Source: Filosporella fistucella
Lineage: Eukaryota > Ascomycota > Leotiomycetes > Helotiales
NCBI GenBank assembly: GCA_030077755.1
Contig: JAQJZZ010000018.1
Location: forward strand, 2,570,008 to 2,634,007
Direction of reading: 5' to 3'
DNA length: 64,000 bases
The notes below the pieces were generated by a model. The model was given only the letters and a program-made list of their open reading frames with translations, had not been told where the DNA came from and ran no database searches. The position numbers were made by a program, and so were the translations under genes. Below, piece by piece: positions 11,499 to 24,322 of this stretch (position 1 is the first letter of the stretch; the number at the start of each line of letters is the position of its first letter).

Positions 11499-12725
11499 CT
11501 TGAAATTTGAATAGGGCGTGGAAGTGAAAAATCGACAACTTCAACTAATGGAGATCTGGAGGCGACGATATTATATATACTCCTGCGTTTCGGCACTATG
11601 CCACAACAGTCTTTGTCATGCTCTAAGTGATAGAAATCAACTTTTTGTACACTATTTTCAATTTTTTCTTTCCCAGTTACTGCTAAAGCCAAGAAAGTAC
11701 AAATGGAAGTGCCATTTTCGAGTCATTTGCTTCCTAGCCGCCGCCAGGAATGCTATCTAAGTGACGACAATCCTTGGTGATGACAGTCTTGCTGACATGT
11801 CGATAATTTTGATTGATCGGATCTCAAAATGTAGTTGTCGATCTCCTTCTATAGTATGCCGATCATTGTGGGGTGTGTGCCATTTGCGGGTGCTTGAAAG
11901 TCCGCTCCCTGGGCTGATTGTATATGACAATTCCGGGGTTTTCTCACTAGAGTTTGTTCGCTCCGCTATTCCGTAGAATGTAACGCAATTCAGGACAGAC
12001 AAGTTACTTGATCCCCTCAATAAGGACAGATGGAGAAAAGAGAGGAGTGGCACCGAATCGGAAAATAGATGAGCCTGTATATGATGGTTGAGGTTGTGTT
12101 GGATAATTGGACAAACGCCAACACCCAAAAAGGAAATTAAACCAAGAGAATGGCCATATCAGGGCATCCAATATTTGTCTGTGGCCGTCAGCCACACAAG
12201 GAATCAAGGTTTTTTGACCCTGCGAAGATCTTCTACCGACTTAAGCTTAATGTAAGAACAGGAACTACCGAGTGCGGGGAAATCGCGCTCAAACTTCAAG
12301 AATTGGAAAGTTGCCTCGGTGTTTTCTGGCGGGATTTTATTTCCGTTGATTGAAATATAAATACCATTTGAGTTTCAGCCCGAAAACGCCATTGACGTGC
12401 GACCAGAAATGTTTCCCGGTCTTGTCTCCGCATGCACATCTGCCATAGATATGGGCCACAGAAAATCACGAGACACAGGAACTTGAAGGTGAAAATTGAA
12501 AAGAGCTTGAATAGGCGGCAACTTGGGAAGCCTCGGGTCAAAAATTAGCAAAACTTGACAGCTAGATCTACCTTCTCAGCAGATAGCCATGCAGAATATC
12601 AAGAGACTATCATAGTCTTGTGAATCTCTCCCTGGTCGAAATCAGATATTCTAGTATCACTCTTAATACTGACAGTTCCCTTCAAGCCGAAAAGCACTTC
12701 ATTCAATACCTTAAACACTCTCGAG
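11499..12725. other. Intergenic region, no supported gene
   Basis: About 1.2 kb upstream of the peroxygenase and downstream of the GNAT gene. It holds the peroxygenase promoter (a TATATATA-like stretch lies near 11,573). Open frames here look random. Confidence 0.45.
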
Positions 12726-13520
12726 TCAAAAAATCTTCTGTCCACTGCCATGGGATCCTATCCCTCCCTCCGGATACCAAATCATGATGCCGCCACCATC
12801 ATCACCACCCAGCCTGAAGGTGAAATCCCCTAGCAGCTGAAAACCAAGTCGGTGATACAGCTTCTCTCCTGCAGGGCTGGCACTCAGTCCTGCTATGACA
12901 CCCTCTTTCTCGGCTCTTGACAACACTTCAGAGAGAAGCATCCGCCCAACCCCGCGGCCTTGCCATTGAGGGCTCACAACAATGCTTTGAGCGTGCCATC
13001 TGCAGCTCCGTTCAGGATGAGAGGTCCAGTAGGTTTGATTGTCAGCAACTACCGATGCGTGAAATATTTTCATAGCATTCTTATCACTAGCTCGATCCGG
13101 CCATGCGAGGAAGGTGACTTTGTCATAAATCCAGAAAATCCAGGATAATATCAGCATCAAGAACGATTTTCTGGCCCTGGCGTACGACAAAGCGGCTCCA
13201 TCATTTCCCAGACGAGAGAACTGACCATAACCAACCACCATCGACTCATCTGAGGAAAGGCATGCTACAAGAGAGAGGCTCCTTGGCTCAAAATATCGGC
13301 GTTGGATCGATCTTCGAAAATTGCGAACAAAATCGTCCCAATAGAGTTCGGCTTTCGGAGCGATATACCGATTGATTGGACTGCCTTGATAGGCTTGCGC
13401 GCTCAGCAAAGCAAGAGGTTGGGCATCCGATAGTCGAAGCGGACGGAGCTTGAATTGGCCATAACTTGAGTTGGTATTACTTGCCGCCCCAATTCCATTC
13501 CCTATAGATGTAGAAGCCAT
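12726..13520 (-). CDS. GNAT-family N-acetyltransferase
   Basis: One exon of 264 aa. An N-terminal beta-strand/helix region (FKLRPLRLSDAQPLALLSAQ) is typical of GNAT starts. The acetyl-CoA-binding motif A is IVVSPQWQGRGVGRMLLSEV (Q-x-x-G-x-G/A pattern), followed by motif B-like GLSASPAGEKLYHRLGFQLL. A hydrophobic stretch (FLMLILSWIFWIYDKVTFLAW) interrupts the middle, as in many fungal GNATs of unknown substrate. It likely acetylates a small molecule or peptide amine. Ser/Gly-rich ends suggest disordered tails. No clustered partner gene indicates the pathway. Confidence 0.88.
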   Translation of the reverse strand: MASTSIGNGIGAASNTNSSYGQFKLRPLRLSDAQPLALLSAQAYQGSPINRYIAPKAELYWDDFVRNFRRSIQRRYFEPRSLSLVACLSSDESMVVGYGQFSRLGNDGAALSYARARKSFLMLILSWIFWIYDKVTFLAWPDRASDKNAMKIFHASVVADNQTYWTSHPERSCRWHAQSIVVSPQWQGRGVGRMLLSEVLSRAEKEGVIAGLSASPAGEKLYHRLGFQLLGDFTFRLGGDDGGGIMIWYPEGGIGSHGSGQKIF

Positions 13521-13741
13521 TGTAGGACAGGTAGAAAAGGTACCAATCGAACACGAAAGTATAATAGGGAATATCCGCTCCGAGTAGATGTTTACCTCTC
13601 ATTAAGTAACGATAATATTGTTGGGATAGATTTGGTGGATGACTCACGCCGAAGGGCCTTGCTCAACCTGGAAGGTGACAAATTTGGAGATCCCGTCGTA
13701 AGCCGCAGCTGATGCAAGGCTATCGGTGAGCAACGCAAGCC

Positions 13742-14583
13742 TTTAGATGAACAACCGCAAATTATGAAATGTTTGTATAAGTAAATCAGAGGAAACAACC
13801 ACTCCTCTCGCCGCTATGATCCTTAGGCAAGGTGTTACCAATATTGTCATTTTCGGAGGTAAAAGAATTTGAATCGATCGCGAGAGAATGGGTGTGATCT
13901 CCTCTGTAGAAGACGATGCATCAAAACGCAATCGAGTAGGAAAGAAGCAGTACTATAAATAAAGAGTGGCTACCAAAACACAAACCTAAATGCTGGAAAG
14001 ACATCTGTGGGACACATGTTCTCCTCATATATTTGCAGTTCGAGGTCTCGCAGCATTACACGCCAGCTTTGGAACGATGTAATCGAGGAGTTCTTCAAAC
14101 AATAGCTTTCAAGCAACCTGATCATCGGCTGAGTCCTGGCTAGCTGAAGGAAACCGAACATTTGAATGCCAAATCAGGGCGTAATGATATCCTCGTCGCA
14201 TATGTAGATGCTCATCTGAATGTTGTCCGAAGATCGCAGATGCAGATGAAGATTCATAGATCATTCACTGATTATTGTCTCCATCTCAATAATGTGGGCG
14301 CAGCTCTCACCCAGTCTTCACATATGTCCCTACAAGCATCGTATATTTTATGGTTTTGGTGAAGCTGGATGAGAGATTCGATTCGATGCAAAAACGCTGA
14401 CTCATGGGACGAAAAATGCAAAGTTACGATCGAAATGCTGCAGCGTAGGGCATTGAGGATAACTGGTAAACAGCTGCTGAGGAACTTCAAGTCAATTATC
14501 TGTGACATTAGCATATTCCTGGCAGCTAAAGGGAAGGCAGCGGATTTGGAACGTCTTAATGTCAACAACGGTGTCACATCCAA
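13742..14583 (-). CDS. Possible hypothetical gene, fragmented
   Basis: Three minus-strand open segments follow one another: 14583-14272 (103 aa), 14161-13970 (63 aa) and the frame ending at 13743. They have protein-like composition (for example LLESYCLKNSSITSFQSWRV and ESLIQLHQNHKIYDACRDI), and intron-like GT and AG signals lie between some of them (near 13,980 and 13,895). I recognise no domain. It may be a degraded or multi-exon lineage-specific gene, or chance open frames. Confidence 0.25.
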
Positions 14584-15524
14584 CCATCACAGTAGGGCAG
14601 ATGCATTGCAATGCCAATCAGAGAATTGATTTCCATAATCGAGTGCGCAGGAAGATATGGTATGGGCGGATCGAAAAGGAATCGCAAGACGAGAAGGTTT
14701 CTTCATAAGCAATCGTTCTAGATGAGCGCGAGACGCGGGAAAACGCGAAGAGTTCGGTGAAACTGCTCGTTTGACGCACCGGGGTCAGTGCATCTCAGGG
14801 TCCTCTGGATTATTATAGGCCAGAGGATCAGACTCTCAACCCAAGGCTTTCGATCGCTGTGCAACCGCTGGATTCTTAATTTTGTTCTTGTACTTTGCAC
14901 ACATCACACCTTGCCTACTTTCATGTTATGGAGAAACTCCAACCCAGCTCATCGTCCTCATTCTCGTTGTTGTTTTGCGCCAAGATTCAATATCCGTATG
15001 ACTGCATAATGTACATGGCCTGGATATTTTGGTTGCATTCGTTCATCGATCCATTGTCTGCCTGCCTGCAACCCAGTGACCCACAGTTTACGGAGTATAG
15101 CCCCCAGGTACAAGTGACCGGCCTGGGCTAGGATTTCTCTTTTCAGCTCCTTGTTGTCAGCCGCACCCAAAGTTTTTGCAGCTTCTTGCGTCAAATTTCT
15201 TCATTGAGGGCGAAGTCAAACTGACAAGGCATTCTATTTCGCCGGCTCAACACTCGGTGTCTGTGTTTTTCAATGCGTGACAATGTGGTTGTCAGCCACC
15301 AGTGCTTGACACTCCCTGATGATTGGCAAGCAATTAATTACCCCGTATTCTCATTCAAGTAATTTCTGGGGGTGAGAAGAAATCATTGTTTGAGGGTGGT
15401 GTTTCCGAATGCCCTCAGCCGCGTTGTGGCTTGCACAGGGGTGATCTGGATGTAGTGATAAAGAGGCCGGTTCTTCCGTCTCAAATTATGCTGGATATTT
15501 CTTGTCCACCTGTCTCTCGAAAGC
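14584..15524. other. Intergenic region, no supported gene
   Basis: Upstream region of the Cys-rich surface protein gene. No repeat, RNA gene or convincing frame is seen. Confidence 0.45.
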
Positions 15525-16765
15525 ATGTCTCTGCTGCCCTCTTTGCAATATTTTTTCCCGCTCGGCTTGGTCCTTGCCTGGACAGCCGATGCGGATACCA
15601 GGAATTGGAATCCAACTGGCGAAGGCTGCGTTGACCCATCCAATTACCTTTCCTGCTATCAGACTCAAACCAGCAATGCTGGTTCTTGTATTCAATTCTG
15701 TGAATCTACCAACCAGAAGGGAACTCAAGGGTATCAGACCTGTGTTCTCGGATGCGGTGGTGCATGGCAAGCCGGCAATATCGGATGCTGGATCCAAAGC
15801 TGTTGGAATCAGGTATTTCAGTTAGTCTTTACCTGATCGTATTGACGCTGATCAAATAAGGTTTATTCGTGCGAGTATCAGCTTACAGCTTTGAATTATT
15901 TCTCGGGGAATGGTCTTGTGCAGAACGGAAATGTTCCCTTCTACCCTCCGCCAGACTCTGCCTCAGCAGGTGCATGCAGTATGTTCTGCTTTCTGTAAAG
16001 TGTATATTGTACTGACTCCTATAAGCATGTAACCTGGGCTATGTGTATGGCAATCTCACTTACACCAATTTCAATAATGCATGTTTGAACGTGGCGACCA
16101 GTGGGGATCGGGATGCCTTGAGCACTTGTTCATGCTGTCAATTCTCTTTCCCTCTGTCCAAGTGAGTAAACGACATTTCCGTGTACATTTCTGACCATTG
16201 CAGCATTCTAAACGCGTGCCCTAAATCCGATCTTTCAATTTTTGGGATAGCAGACAAAATCGCCAGCACACAAAGCCTTGTGGGGAATTCAGCAGATAAC
16301 TGTTCCATACTTGACAATGGTCCTGAAGCTTGCATAACCCAATTCAACTACCCTTTCTATGGAACTAAAGCCTACAATCCACTTAACCTGGGTCCGGATG
16401 AGCCAGGTTCAGAGCCTCTATCGAATCGTCCAGGAAATGCATTTACCGAGTTCGGGGTTCCTGCTTATACGCTGAAGTTGTTTCCTGGGTTCTCCAGCGT
16501 CATCACACCTGCTGCGTTTAACACCAAGGCTGGAGCAGCAAGCCAGACAGTGAACGCGGCTTCAGGAGGTATTTCAATAACCGCAACACCAAGTGGTAGT
16601 GGAGGTGCAACATCAACTGGAAAAGCTGGCAGCTCGACGACTGGAAATAGTCCAGGTACCGCAGCTTCATCTTCGCCTACAAAAGCTAGTCAAGGTTCCA
16701 TGACTTCTTTGAATCTGTACTGGTTCCTAGTCACTTTTGCAAGCGTCAGTTTTAGCTTGCTGTGA
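15525..16765 (+). CDS. Secreted Cys-rich protein with GPI-anchor-type C terminus
   Basis: Four exons (15525-15812, 15861-15978, 16026-16161, 16204-16765) with short GT-AG introns join in frame to give 367 aa. It starts with a signal peptide (MSLLPSLQYFFPLGLVLAWT). The first 190 residues are Cys-rich: CVDPSNYLSCYQTQTSNAGS, then CIQFCESTNQKGTQGYQTCV, then a pattern ending SCWNQ, and later TCSCCQFSFP. The tail is Ser/Thr/Gly-rich (about residues 290-340) and ends in a hydrophobic segment (LYWFLVTFASVSFSLL), the layout of a GPI-anchored wall or membrane protein. Its GPI anchor would depend on the gpi3 product nearby, though that is only a pathway link. I know of similar uncharacterised fungal secreted proteins; the function is unknown. 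Confidence 0.85.
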
Positions 16766-17336
16766 TCGAGCTCACTCTGATTCGAGAATGGTCAGGTGTT
16801 AAGTATGGATCGGCTTAATACTCAATTAATCTGCCTTCGAACATCAGCTTTCATACACAAATTATTACAAGACTTATTTACATTCCCTCGCTTTTGTACT
16901 TATAATCTGAATTTCCAATGTGCGCCGATAGTTAGTCAATGTTTGTAGAAACATCGGCAATGGTGCTCATCTACTCTTATCAATTTAATTGGCATTCTGT
17001 CGCTCTATGCTTGACAGTACAGTAGCCTCTAAGCAAGTACCTAAGGATATTGAATGTGCTTGGTGCGATGTATTTTGTTCAATGGTCTTGGCATCGGGGT
17101 AGCGGGGTAAATCGTCTGGACTCCGAGTCCGAGAACTTTGTTTTCTACTCCGACCAAGTAACGTCCAGCTCAACAACATTATTCTTGTGAGTGGGCTTTC
17201 ATGCACTCTGCTTTCATATCAACTTCTGGCATTCATTCCTTTGATTAAAAGAAACATCCTATCGCATCTGTTCGCGGAGAGGAGGTGAAATTGTTGTTAT
17301 CGGTCTCATCCCGAACCCCGATATCATCAACGACCA
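16766..17336. other. Intergenic region, no supported gene
   Basis: Spacer between two genes on the same strand. It contains the promoter of the transcription factor gene; no distinctive site is seen. Confidence 0.45.
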
Positions 17337-19689
17337 ATGTCTCACTCTTTATCGAATGTACCACGCGTTCACTTGTCAAGGAAGACAGATGGAGATCCTG
17401 GACGGCGCCGGAATGGTCTTCTTCCTGCGTGCGAGGTAAGTTCAAATTTCAAGAAAAAGCCCCATCCGTGGAATCATGCCCGCTACATTTATGGCGTCGT
17501 CGCAGTGGAGAACACAGAAACGCTAACTCGGAAACTGGATATAAGCCATGCAGGAAGGCAAAAGTCAAGTGCGACTTCTCGACCGCCGAGAATAACTGCT
17601 CAAGATGCAGGAAACGTCAGAAAATCGATTCGTGTATCATCATCGATGCGCCAATGACGCAGGCAAAAGATTCAACCCCGAAACCGAGGAAATCAAAACG
17701 CTCTACTACTTCCCCATGGCGACGTGAAACCCCATCTGCAAGCCCAGCATTCACCGAAACTCCAAAACCATTGTATATCTCGAAACAAAGCCCCCATGGA
17801 AAGTCTTTTGATTCACCTGGTTATCTCGGCCAAACAAGCTTCTCATCAACAATTCAACGTAATTCCACAAGTGATCCTGATGGATCAATTCATACCAGTG
17901 GTATAGAAGTAAGCGACATAGATCCTCGGTCTTTAGATCTGGCTATTCGGACGCTGAGAAAGTTTCCTGATGAGACGACATCATACTTCCTGTTCGATGG
18001 TTTCTGTTCTGCAACGGTGTCGATGCTCAACTTCTCTCAGGAGTCGATGCGTTATATACTTCAGACTTTCTGGTCAACATTTGGCAATGCTATGAGATCT
18101 AGAGACACGAAGATGCTAGAAAATATGGCCAAACATTTAATTCGAAATGGAGAAACCGACGCTGCGGAGGGGGACGATCCAAAAGAATGGACAGATTCAA
18201 TGTCAGGGGAGAACATGAGGTGGGAGACTATAGGATTGTTCTTTGTCACTTTCTGTTTCGCACAAGTCCTTGTCGCCGAGTCCAACCTCCCCACGATCGA
18301 CAGATATGTATCCGAGAAATCCAAAACACACAAAATGGGAGAGTTCAAGCAAGCTGTGGAAGCGTGTATGAAGCTTTGTGAACACAGTCTCAACCCTGTG
18401 GTCTGTAATTTATTGTACAAGAATGGACTGCTGGAAACTATCATACATGGCGATTCATGTTAGCTCCCAAACCCCCCTCTTTAAAGCTCGCTAACATATC
18501 GATTTTAGCTCTCTCTGTTTGGAGGTTACATCACGAACTTGTTGCTGTTGTTACAGCACTCGGATTGCATTGCTACCAAGGAACATCGACTGTCAACTTA
18601 AGATCTGAGATGATCAAACGACTCAGCGGGTCTGCATTTTACCACGACAAGGAAATTGCAATGTTTACTGGAAGACCTCCGGCACTCAGCCACAGATATT
18701 ACTCATGCCCTCTACCTCTAGATGTGAGCGACGAGGCTTTGATGGCAGGCGGAGAGTTACTGGAGCAAGAACTGAAGGAATTGGATGAGAATGGTGGGAA
18801 TACCAAAGGGCTTATCCAAAATGCGACCATCTGCAGGATAGCTGTATATTCTGCTGAGATATCCGATAAAATCATGGAGCTCTTTCTAGGTAATGAAAAC
18901 CAGTTCTCTGTTGACCGGCTGAAGTAAGTCTACCTATGATGTTTCTCATCACTCACTTATTATCATCTAGTAAATTGAAGGCCACTACAAAGGAAAGGTT
19001 TGGTCAGTTTCCAGTCTTGATAAACTCTACCAAAGAAACAATAATAGCTTCCCAAACTGCAACCCTTATGTGGAGACTTTTCTGGAGCAAATTAGACTAT
19101 TTGCGAATCAATTTCCTGCTGGAACGATTGAGTTTCGAGAGAGGACACGAAACAAAGAGGAAACTACTTGATGTGTCACGAGAGATGATAGACCTCACTA
19201 TTTCCGCTTGGATGCAAAGAGATAGATCGCCTGATCGCGCTATGGGGTGGGCATTCTCGGTGAGTGGTGATGTTTCCTTTACTAGACTTTTGGAGCTGAC
19301 ACTGGCTGAAGGCTATGTGCTATGGAATGCCTGCCGCTGGAATTCTCTGCGCTCACCTTCTCAATCAAATCCGCAATCCAAATGACGCTGAGTGCAAGTT
19401 GCCGGTATCAGAAACAGTTCAGTCACTCAGCTTGATGATCAGCTTCCTGGAATGGATCAAACCTACGGTTGGCGATTACAAAATGTGCCGAAAAATGGCG
19501 CTTTTGATACGACGGGTCTTGGACCAACTTTTTGAGGCACCGCCAATTGCTCCGCAACTCTACAATCAGCACGATTACCCAACAATGGGTTCCTCTCACA
19601 TGTTACCGATGAATCTCAATGATGATTTGGATTGGTTGAATAACATCGATTGGGGTCGAGGGCCTTATCTCGACTTTGAATTAGAGTAA
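17337..19689 (+). CDS. Zn2Cys6 fungal transcription factor
   Basis: Five exons give 697 aa: 17337-17435, 17546-18458, 18509-18923, 18971-19259 and 19312-19689. Splicing exon 1 to exon 2 is decisive: it completes the zinc cluster as ACEPCRKAKVKCDF followed by NNCSRCRKRQKIDSC, a CX2CX6C...CX2CX8C binuclear cluster at residues 32-60. A Ser/Pro/Lys-rich linker follows (STPKPRKSKRSTTSPWRR). The middle homology region shows fungal-TF-like helices, with the conserved YGMPAAGILCAHLLNQ segment in exon 5. It ends in an acidic Asp/Trp-rich tail (NDDLDWLNNIDW), a plausible activation region. It is nuclear. The targets are unknown; no biosynthetic cluster is obvious beside it. Confidence 0.92.
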
Positions 19690-21863
19690 TATGAGGACAA
19701 AACGAAGGGCGCTGTTGTTTCTAAATGAAGAATGATCAGAAGTGTTTCCCGACCCCGCGTTTGATATCAAGTTGCGTCCTTTCCTTGGGCTGAATCTCCT
19801 CAAACCCGGCTGGTTTTTCGTCACAACGTCGTTTTGTCACAATTTTCGCAGACATTGTGCCCGCATTTCTTGCATTGCTTCTTTACTCTTGCCGTCATTG
19901 TCTCACACTTTGATATTTAGCATAGTCCCGAGATTTGAATTACCCTGACTCACCTGTTCACTATTTACTATGTTGCAGCAATGCCACTGAGTCCATGGAA
20001 ATTTTCCCTCTTTTATATGATTGAACCAAAACTTCGTGTAATGCACTGCTTTTCGTCTGACTTTTTCCCCAGCGAATTATGGTTTTTCAATAGAGTCTCT
20101 AGTTTTGGTTCGAGTCATAGGCTTTGGTACCAAGTATTCTCCTGCTCTTGACGGCATCGGGTTTGGCATCGTGGGTTGACTTGTATCACCTGCAGATGTG
20201 AGGATTTCGGGATTTGGGATGGTCTCAGGGACTTGGGCGCTTAAAGATTTGGCTGCCATCGTTGCTTGATGTTGCTTGTCTTTATGAAAGCTGCTGTATG
20301 TCTGAGTGTTTCATCCTACAAAGATCGAGGCGGCGAGTCGGGTTGTGAACTCGTCTTATATATTCAACATTGTGAATCACAGAACCTGATTTCGCACTTG
20401 ATGTGGAGTGATTCATGACAACCTAGTTGGGTTCAAATTGCCTGTTGCTGAATTTACAAGTCACGAGAGTGAGGCTCAATTGCTAAAGAAATCCCATGAG
20501 TAACGATATGCAATCGAAACAGGAATGCAAGCTGCAGTTGAATTATACCATCGCCAATCTAATGAGTATCTCCATTGAACAACGCCCCCGAAGAGGAAGG
20601 TGAACGATTGGCGAGCGAGGGACATTTATATTGTAACCAAACTGTACCCGATCATAAGCATTGTTCCCTGCGTTGATCTCCTGAACTCGGGCCGTCCAAA
20701 ATGCCCTGATAACACTGAAAACCCCCAAATTTTGTCTGCTACAGACCTCCATAGTGGATGAGAATTGGTGGTTGATTCTCAGAGCAGTCCCTTACTCAAA
20801 ATTTCTCATCCTGACCGTCGACGTGCTTTCCGCAGCACAAGCACTCTCTGTGCCAGATAGAATGAACTTTGCCACACTATGTCAACGTTAGCTTGGATAC
20901 ATGTGAGAGGGAATTGAATGAAATTTCTGAAGCAAGGTTAACATAAGTATATCACCAACCTTGGATCCAAAAAGAATGTTGTTGCAACGCCAGTGAGTCC
21001 AAGTCATGTTGCTGGTTTGCTGATAGATATCGACCTGGTGAAAGTAGGAGAATTTTTGACTCTTGACCCTCTTGGTTTTCTGAGGTGAATTGTTGATGCT
21101 GATGGTGACAAGATTTCTTCAAGGAAACGGGGTTAATATAGATTCCGTTTTGAAAAAGTCGAAGGCTGCGGTCTTTCAGCTGGCACAGACCCGCCTGCAG
21201 CTGACGAGAAGTGAAAATACCTCAATTGATTTTGCCATCCAGTTCAAAGCAGAAATGGGTTTCTTAGAAAAAATCAGAGATCACATGGACCAGTGCCACG
21301 TATAACTTTCTATCCCACGGCTGGTCCGTGACCCTATAGCGTTGTGGATTTGTGCCTTCACTGTTGAAGTCTCGCACATGAACGACGAAATCTGCAAGCC
21401 TCCGAATTCAGAATTGGATGTACCGGCAGCAGAAGCTACAGTGGCAGTGGAAAGACATCCCAATGGGCTAGAAGTATCCGTGTGATCAGCCACAAACGTC
21501 TCGATATGATACATGTGGGGGCAGCGCGGGGTAGAACGAAGCCGCCCCAGAAACGTGTAGACTTAAGCATAGACAGTTGGTACATGAGGTTGAAACGTCT
21601 CCTACTGCATCTATTGGGAAAGGAAAAGAGCGTGGGGTGAACGTTAAGGGAATTGGAAATGGTCATCTTAACGTGTTGAAACAGATTCACATAAGAAAAC
21701 TGCTTCTGGAAGGACGACTGATTTTGTGATTGTGGCAAAGATGGAAACAAGGCAGGACCTTAGCAGGCCAGATGGGCGTGACATGAGTCAAAGCAATACG
21801 CGATTCTGAATCTTTACAGGTGATAGTGGAAAGTCGGGCACACGACCTCTTTCCCTATTCACA
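19690..21863. other. Gene-poor region with one possible small ORF
   Basis: About 2.2 kb. The only frame worth noting is 20259-20077 on the minus strand: 60 aa, MAAKSLSAQVPETIPNPEI..., Pro/Thr/Lys-rich and ending DSIEKP. It has a protein-like composition but no recognised domain. Everything else looks non-coding or shadow. Confidence 0.4.
20077..20259 (-). CDS. Possible small hydrophilic protein
   Basis: A 60-codon frame starting with ATG. The product is Pro-, Thr- and Lys-rich with no Cys and no membrane segment. There are no introns and no recognised family. It could be a real small gene or a chance frame. Confidence 0.3.
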   Translation of the reverse strand: MAAKSLSAQVPETIPNPEILTSAGDTSQPTMPNPMPSRAGEYLVPKPMTRTKTRDSIEKP

Positions 21864-22301
21864 CTACCTCATGCCATCCCACACCAGAGCCGCGACAGTG
21901 AGAATCCCGCAGGTCCCCTCGAAAATCGCCACATTGATCCAAGGACCCCCGTGCTGCACAAAGAAAGTAATTGCCAGACCTCGACCTATAGCGCAAAGCC
22001 ACATCAGGTTTCGATCATTGCGATAGGCCGCGTTTAGGTAGAATGCCCTGGTTCAGTGTGAGATTTTCCGACTAAAGCAAGAACTTCGATTGGAATTGAA
22101 ACAGCAGAACACAAAAGCTAGTAGGCTTACTCACCCAATGGAAACAGAACCAAGAGCAATAGCATGGATGGCAGGTAGTGATGTGATGTTCAATGTTTCG
22201 AGATTTTTATCTGCTGCTCGTCTGAAGAACAATGTTGCAGAGCCATTCAAAATCCCAAAGATTCCTTGAAGCCCAATCACAATCGATGCGGAAGAAGGCA
22301 T
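21864..22301 (-). CDS. Small membrane protein, four-helix type
   Basis: Exons 22301-22135 and 22047-21864, joined across an 87-base GT-AG intron, give 116 aa. The start is the ATG of MPSSASIVIGLQGIFGILNG; an upstream in-frame ATG exists but adds a non-hydrophobic leader. Hydrophobic segments cover about residues 5-27, 40-62, 72-90 and 94-112. Gly-rich helices and the segment AYRNDRNLMWLCAIGRGLAI are suggestive of small membrane proteins of the DUF4345 kind. That family link is from general resemblance only. The function is unknown. Confidence 0.72.
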
Positions 22302-22631
22302 GAGGTATGTAGAGTGATGTGGGTTGGTGTACTTTGAAGTAAGGAGGGAGTTATAGAAACAAGATCGTGAAGAAAAGCTGGAAGGATGAGCCCTTTCCAT
22401 CACTAATCTTGAACACGGGCCGAGCTTTCCGCACTTCGTCATCCAACCAATATGACATTTGCTGCAAATAAAATGATATCAATGAACGCAATCAAGAGAA
22501 CGTGCAGGCAAACTCAGTATGGGAATGTCATATTCATTGGCAAAGAGTGCATATACCTGGATGCCTCTCAGGAATTTTAGACCTGGGTATCATGACGCCG
22601 AACACCATAAGAAATGTCCCCTCGGCGATTC

Positions 22632-23850
22632 TCATCTCAATTCAGGATCTCCCATCCAGTCTGGTTGTAATACCCATTCGATCGCATCCAGATTTGGTTT
22701 CACCACAGCTGCTTTCCCCTTCCTTTCAATGACCAGGTCTGTAATCCCACCCAAACTTGGAAGTGCGCCTCTTGCCCTATCATCTCGTGCATACACTTTC
22801 AGACCTCTGACGTGGGTATCTTTTCCGTTTTGGTGATTTTCCACGACTCGAACCTGGATCAGAAATGCTCGCAGGGTTTTACCATCCTCGCCACCCCCAA
22901 CATGATCTAGTGGAACATCAATCCATCCTTTGGGTTGTTCAAAACTGAGGGCAGAGAATGGTATCAGATCATGGTATCCAGTGCCTGCGAGGAGTGTGAT
23001 TCTTGTAGGAGTGTAGGATTCATCGGCTTCGAAGTCGAGGAAGATTCGAATTGAGAGGATAGAGACAAGTCTCGAGAAGTGTATATTCAGGTGGTGAGGT
23101 TGTGGGCCGTCCGATCTTGCTGCGAATTAGCTTCCATCAAAGAGAGTGGTATCCATCTTACTGCCAGAACAATCCTGTATCCTCGTCCCTTAATGCCTCC
23201 ACTCCGCAACCTGGTTTGCAACTGCTCACCGTCCAGCTAGCCAGATTGCCTATTTCTTTCAATCCCAAAGCTGTTGGATCGAAGGGTGCATCAATTTCCA
23301 TGGGAACTGGATCAGGGCTTTGGTCAGTACGTTGCCAACGGAGTGCTGTACGATCAGGAAGTGAGATGCGTTGACTTCTTCGGCCATCCCAAGGCTGCGA
23401 ACGGGATCGTTCTCGAGACATGTTGTTTGGAGGTTGATGGCTAGGGGTGTCTCAGGAGCGGGAGACAAACATACCTTCTTCGATGCCACCTTCCTCCTCC
23501 TCATCCGCCTCCACGACTTCTCCAGTAACGCTGAGGAATGAGGTTCTGTGGTCATCGGATTCAGGCTCTCTTTCCTGTTCATCTTCCTCATCCTCTTCAC
23601 CCTCACCGTCATCTCCAGATTGATCTGACTGCAATTGATGCCGCGCCCTTTGCTCTTGAAATTGGCGATTGACTCCCGCATTCACTTCAGCCCATTCTTC
23701 ATCGACGTGTGGTGTGACTGGCGTCTGGGCCGTAGGTGTTACAGCATTATTTGTCCAAGGAAAGTGATTATTCCGTCGTAATCTAAAGCTGGAGAATCCG
23801 CTTGGCGGCGATGGTGAGTGCGCTGGATTTGTTGTGCGAGTAGGAGCCAT
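22632..23850 (-). CDS. apc10: Anaphase-promoting complex subunit Apc10/Doc1
   Basis: Exons 23850-23475, 23411-23162 and 23115-22632 splice in frame to 369 aa. The DOC domain begins EIGNLASWTVSSCKPGCGVE and continues with LRDEDTGLFWQSDGPQPHHL, LVSILSIRIFLDFEADESYT, then PTRITLLAGTG and GWIDVPLDH. These are hallmarks of APC10, which helps the APC/C ubiquitin ligase bind degron-bearing substrates. It is nuclear or cytosolic. The N-terminal 200 residues are an extended, Glu/Asp-rich disordered region (GDDGEGEEDEEDEQEREPES), as in other filamentous fungi and unlike the shorter human protein. An upstream in-frame ATG at 23961 could extend the start by 37 residues. The fungal C terminus ends past the domain (KPNLDAIEWVLQPDWMGD). 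Confidence 0.94.
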
Positions 23851-24322
23851 GATGATGTTTAATTGAAGTTCGTGTTTTGGGGAGACGCGACTGGTTTGGT
23901 GGGGCGGGGCGTTGCGGTCACGTTCTGGAAGACCAACTGTAGGGAACGATAATGATAGCATATCAGATTGCAGAATAGTGAATTAGCTACAACTCAACAT
24001 CATATGCCAGACTTGAACACCTCAATCTAACACAGACACGCGAACATCATCTGTAAAAAGATTTCAACAACTTTCAGAGTATTCTAGCCCGTCCCACATC
24101 TTCCCATAGTTGATCAATGAACATTCGGATCGAACATACTTGTACATAAAGTCCTCTGGTTATTCCTCATATTACATTGCCTCCCAACCAGACCTTCGAT
24201 AGAAACGAATACAAGTATAATTGCACATGTGCAGCGAAATTAAACTGGAATTCTTCTCGCAGCTCAACTACACCCTTGGGTCCACTTTTGATCTGATATG
24301 TCTGTGTTTCCCCTGTTATACA
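23851..24322. other. Intergenic, no gene seen
   Basis: Upstream of apc10 and downstream of the 7TM gene. Nothing is recognised. Confidence 0.45.

Noticed and set aside
15383..15797. Opposite-strand and alternate frames of ~100 aa over the Cys-rich gene
   Set aside because: The spliced plus-strand gene with signal peptide and consistent introns explains the sequence.
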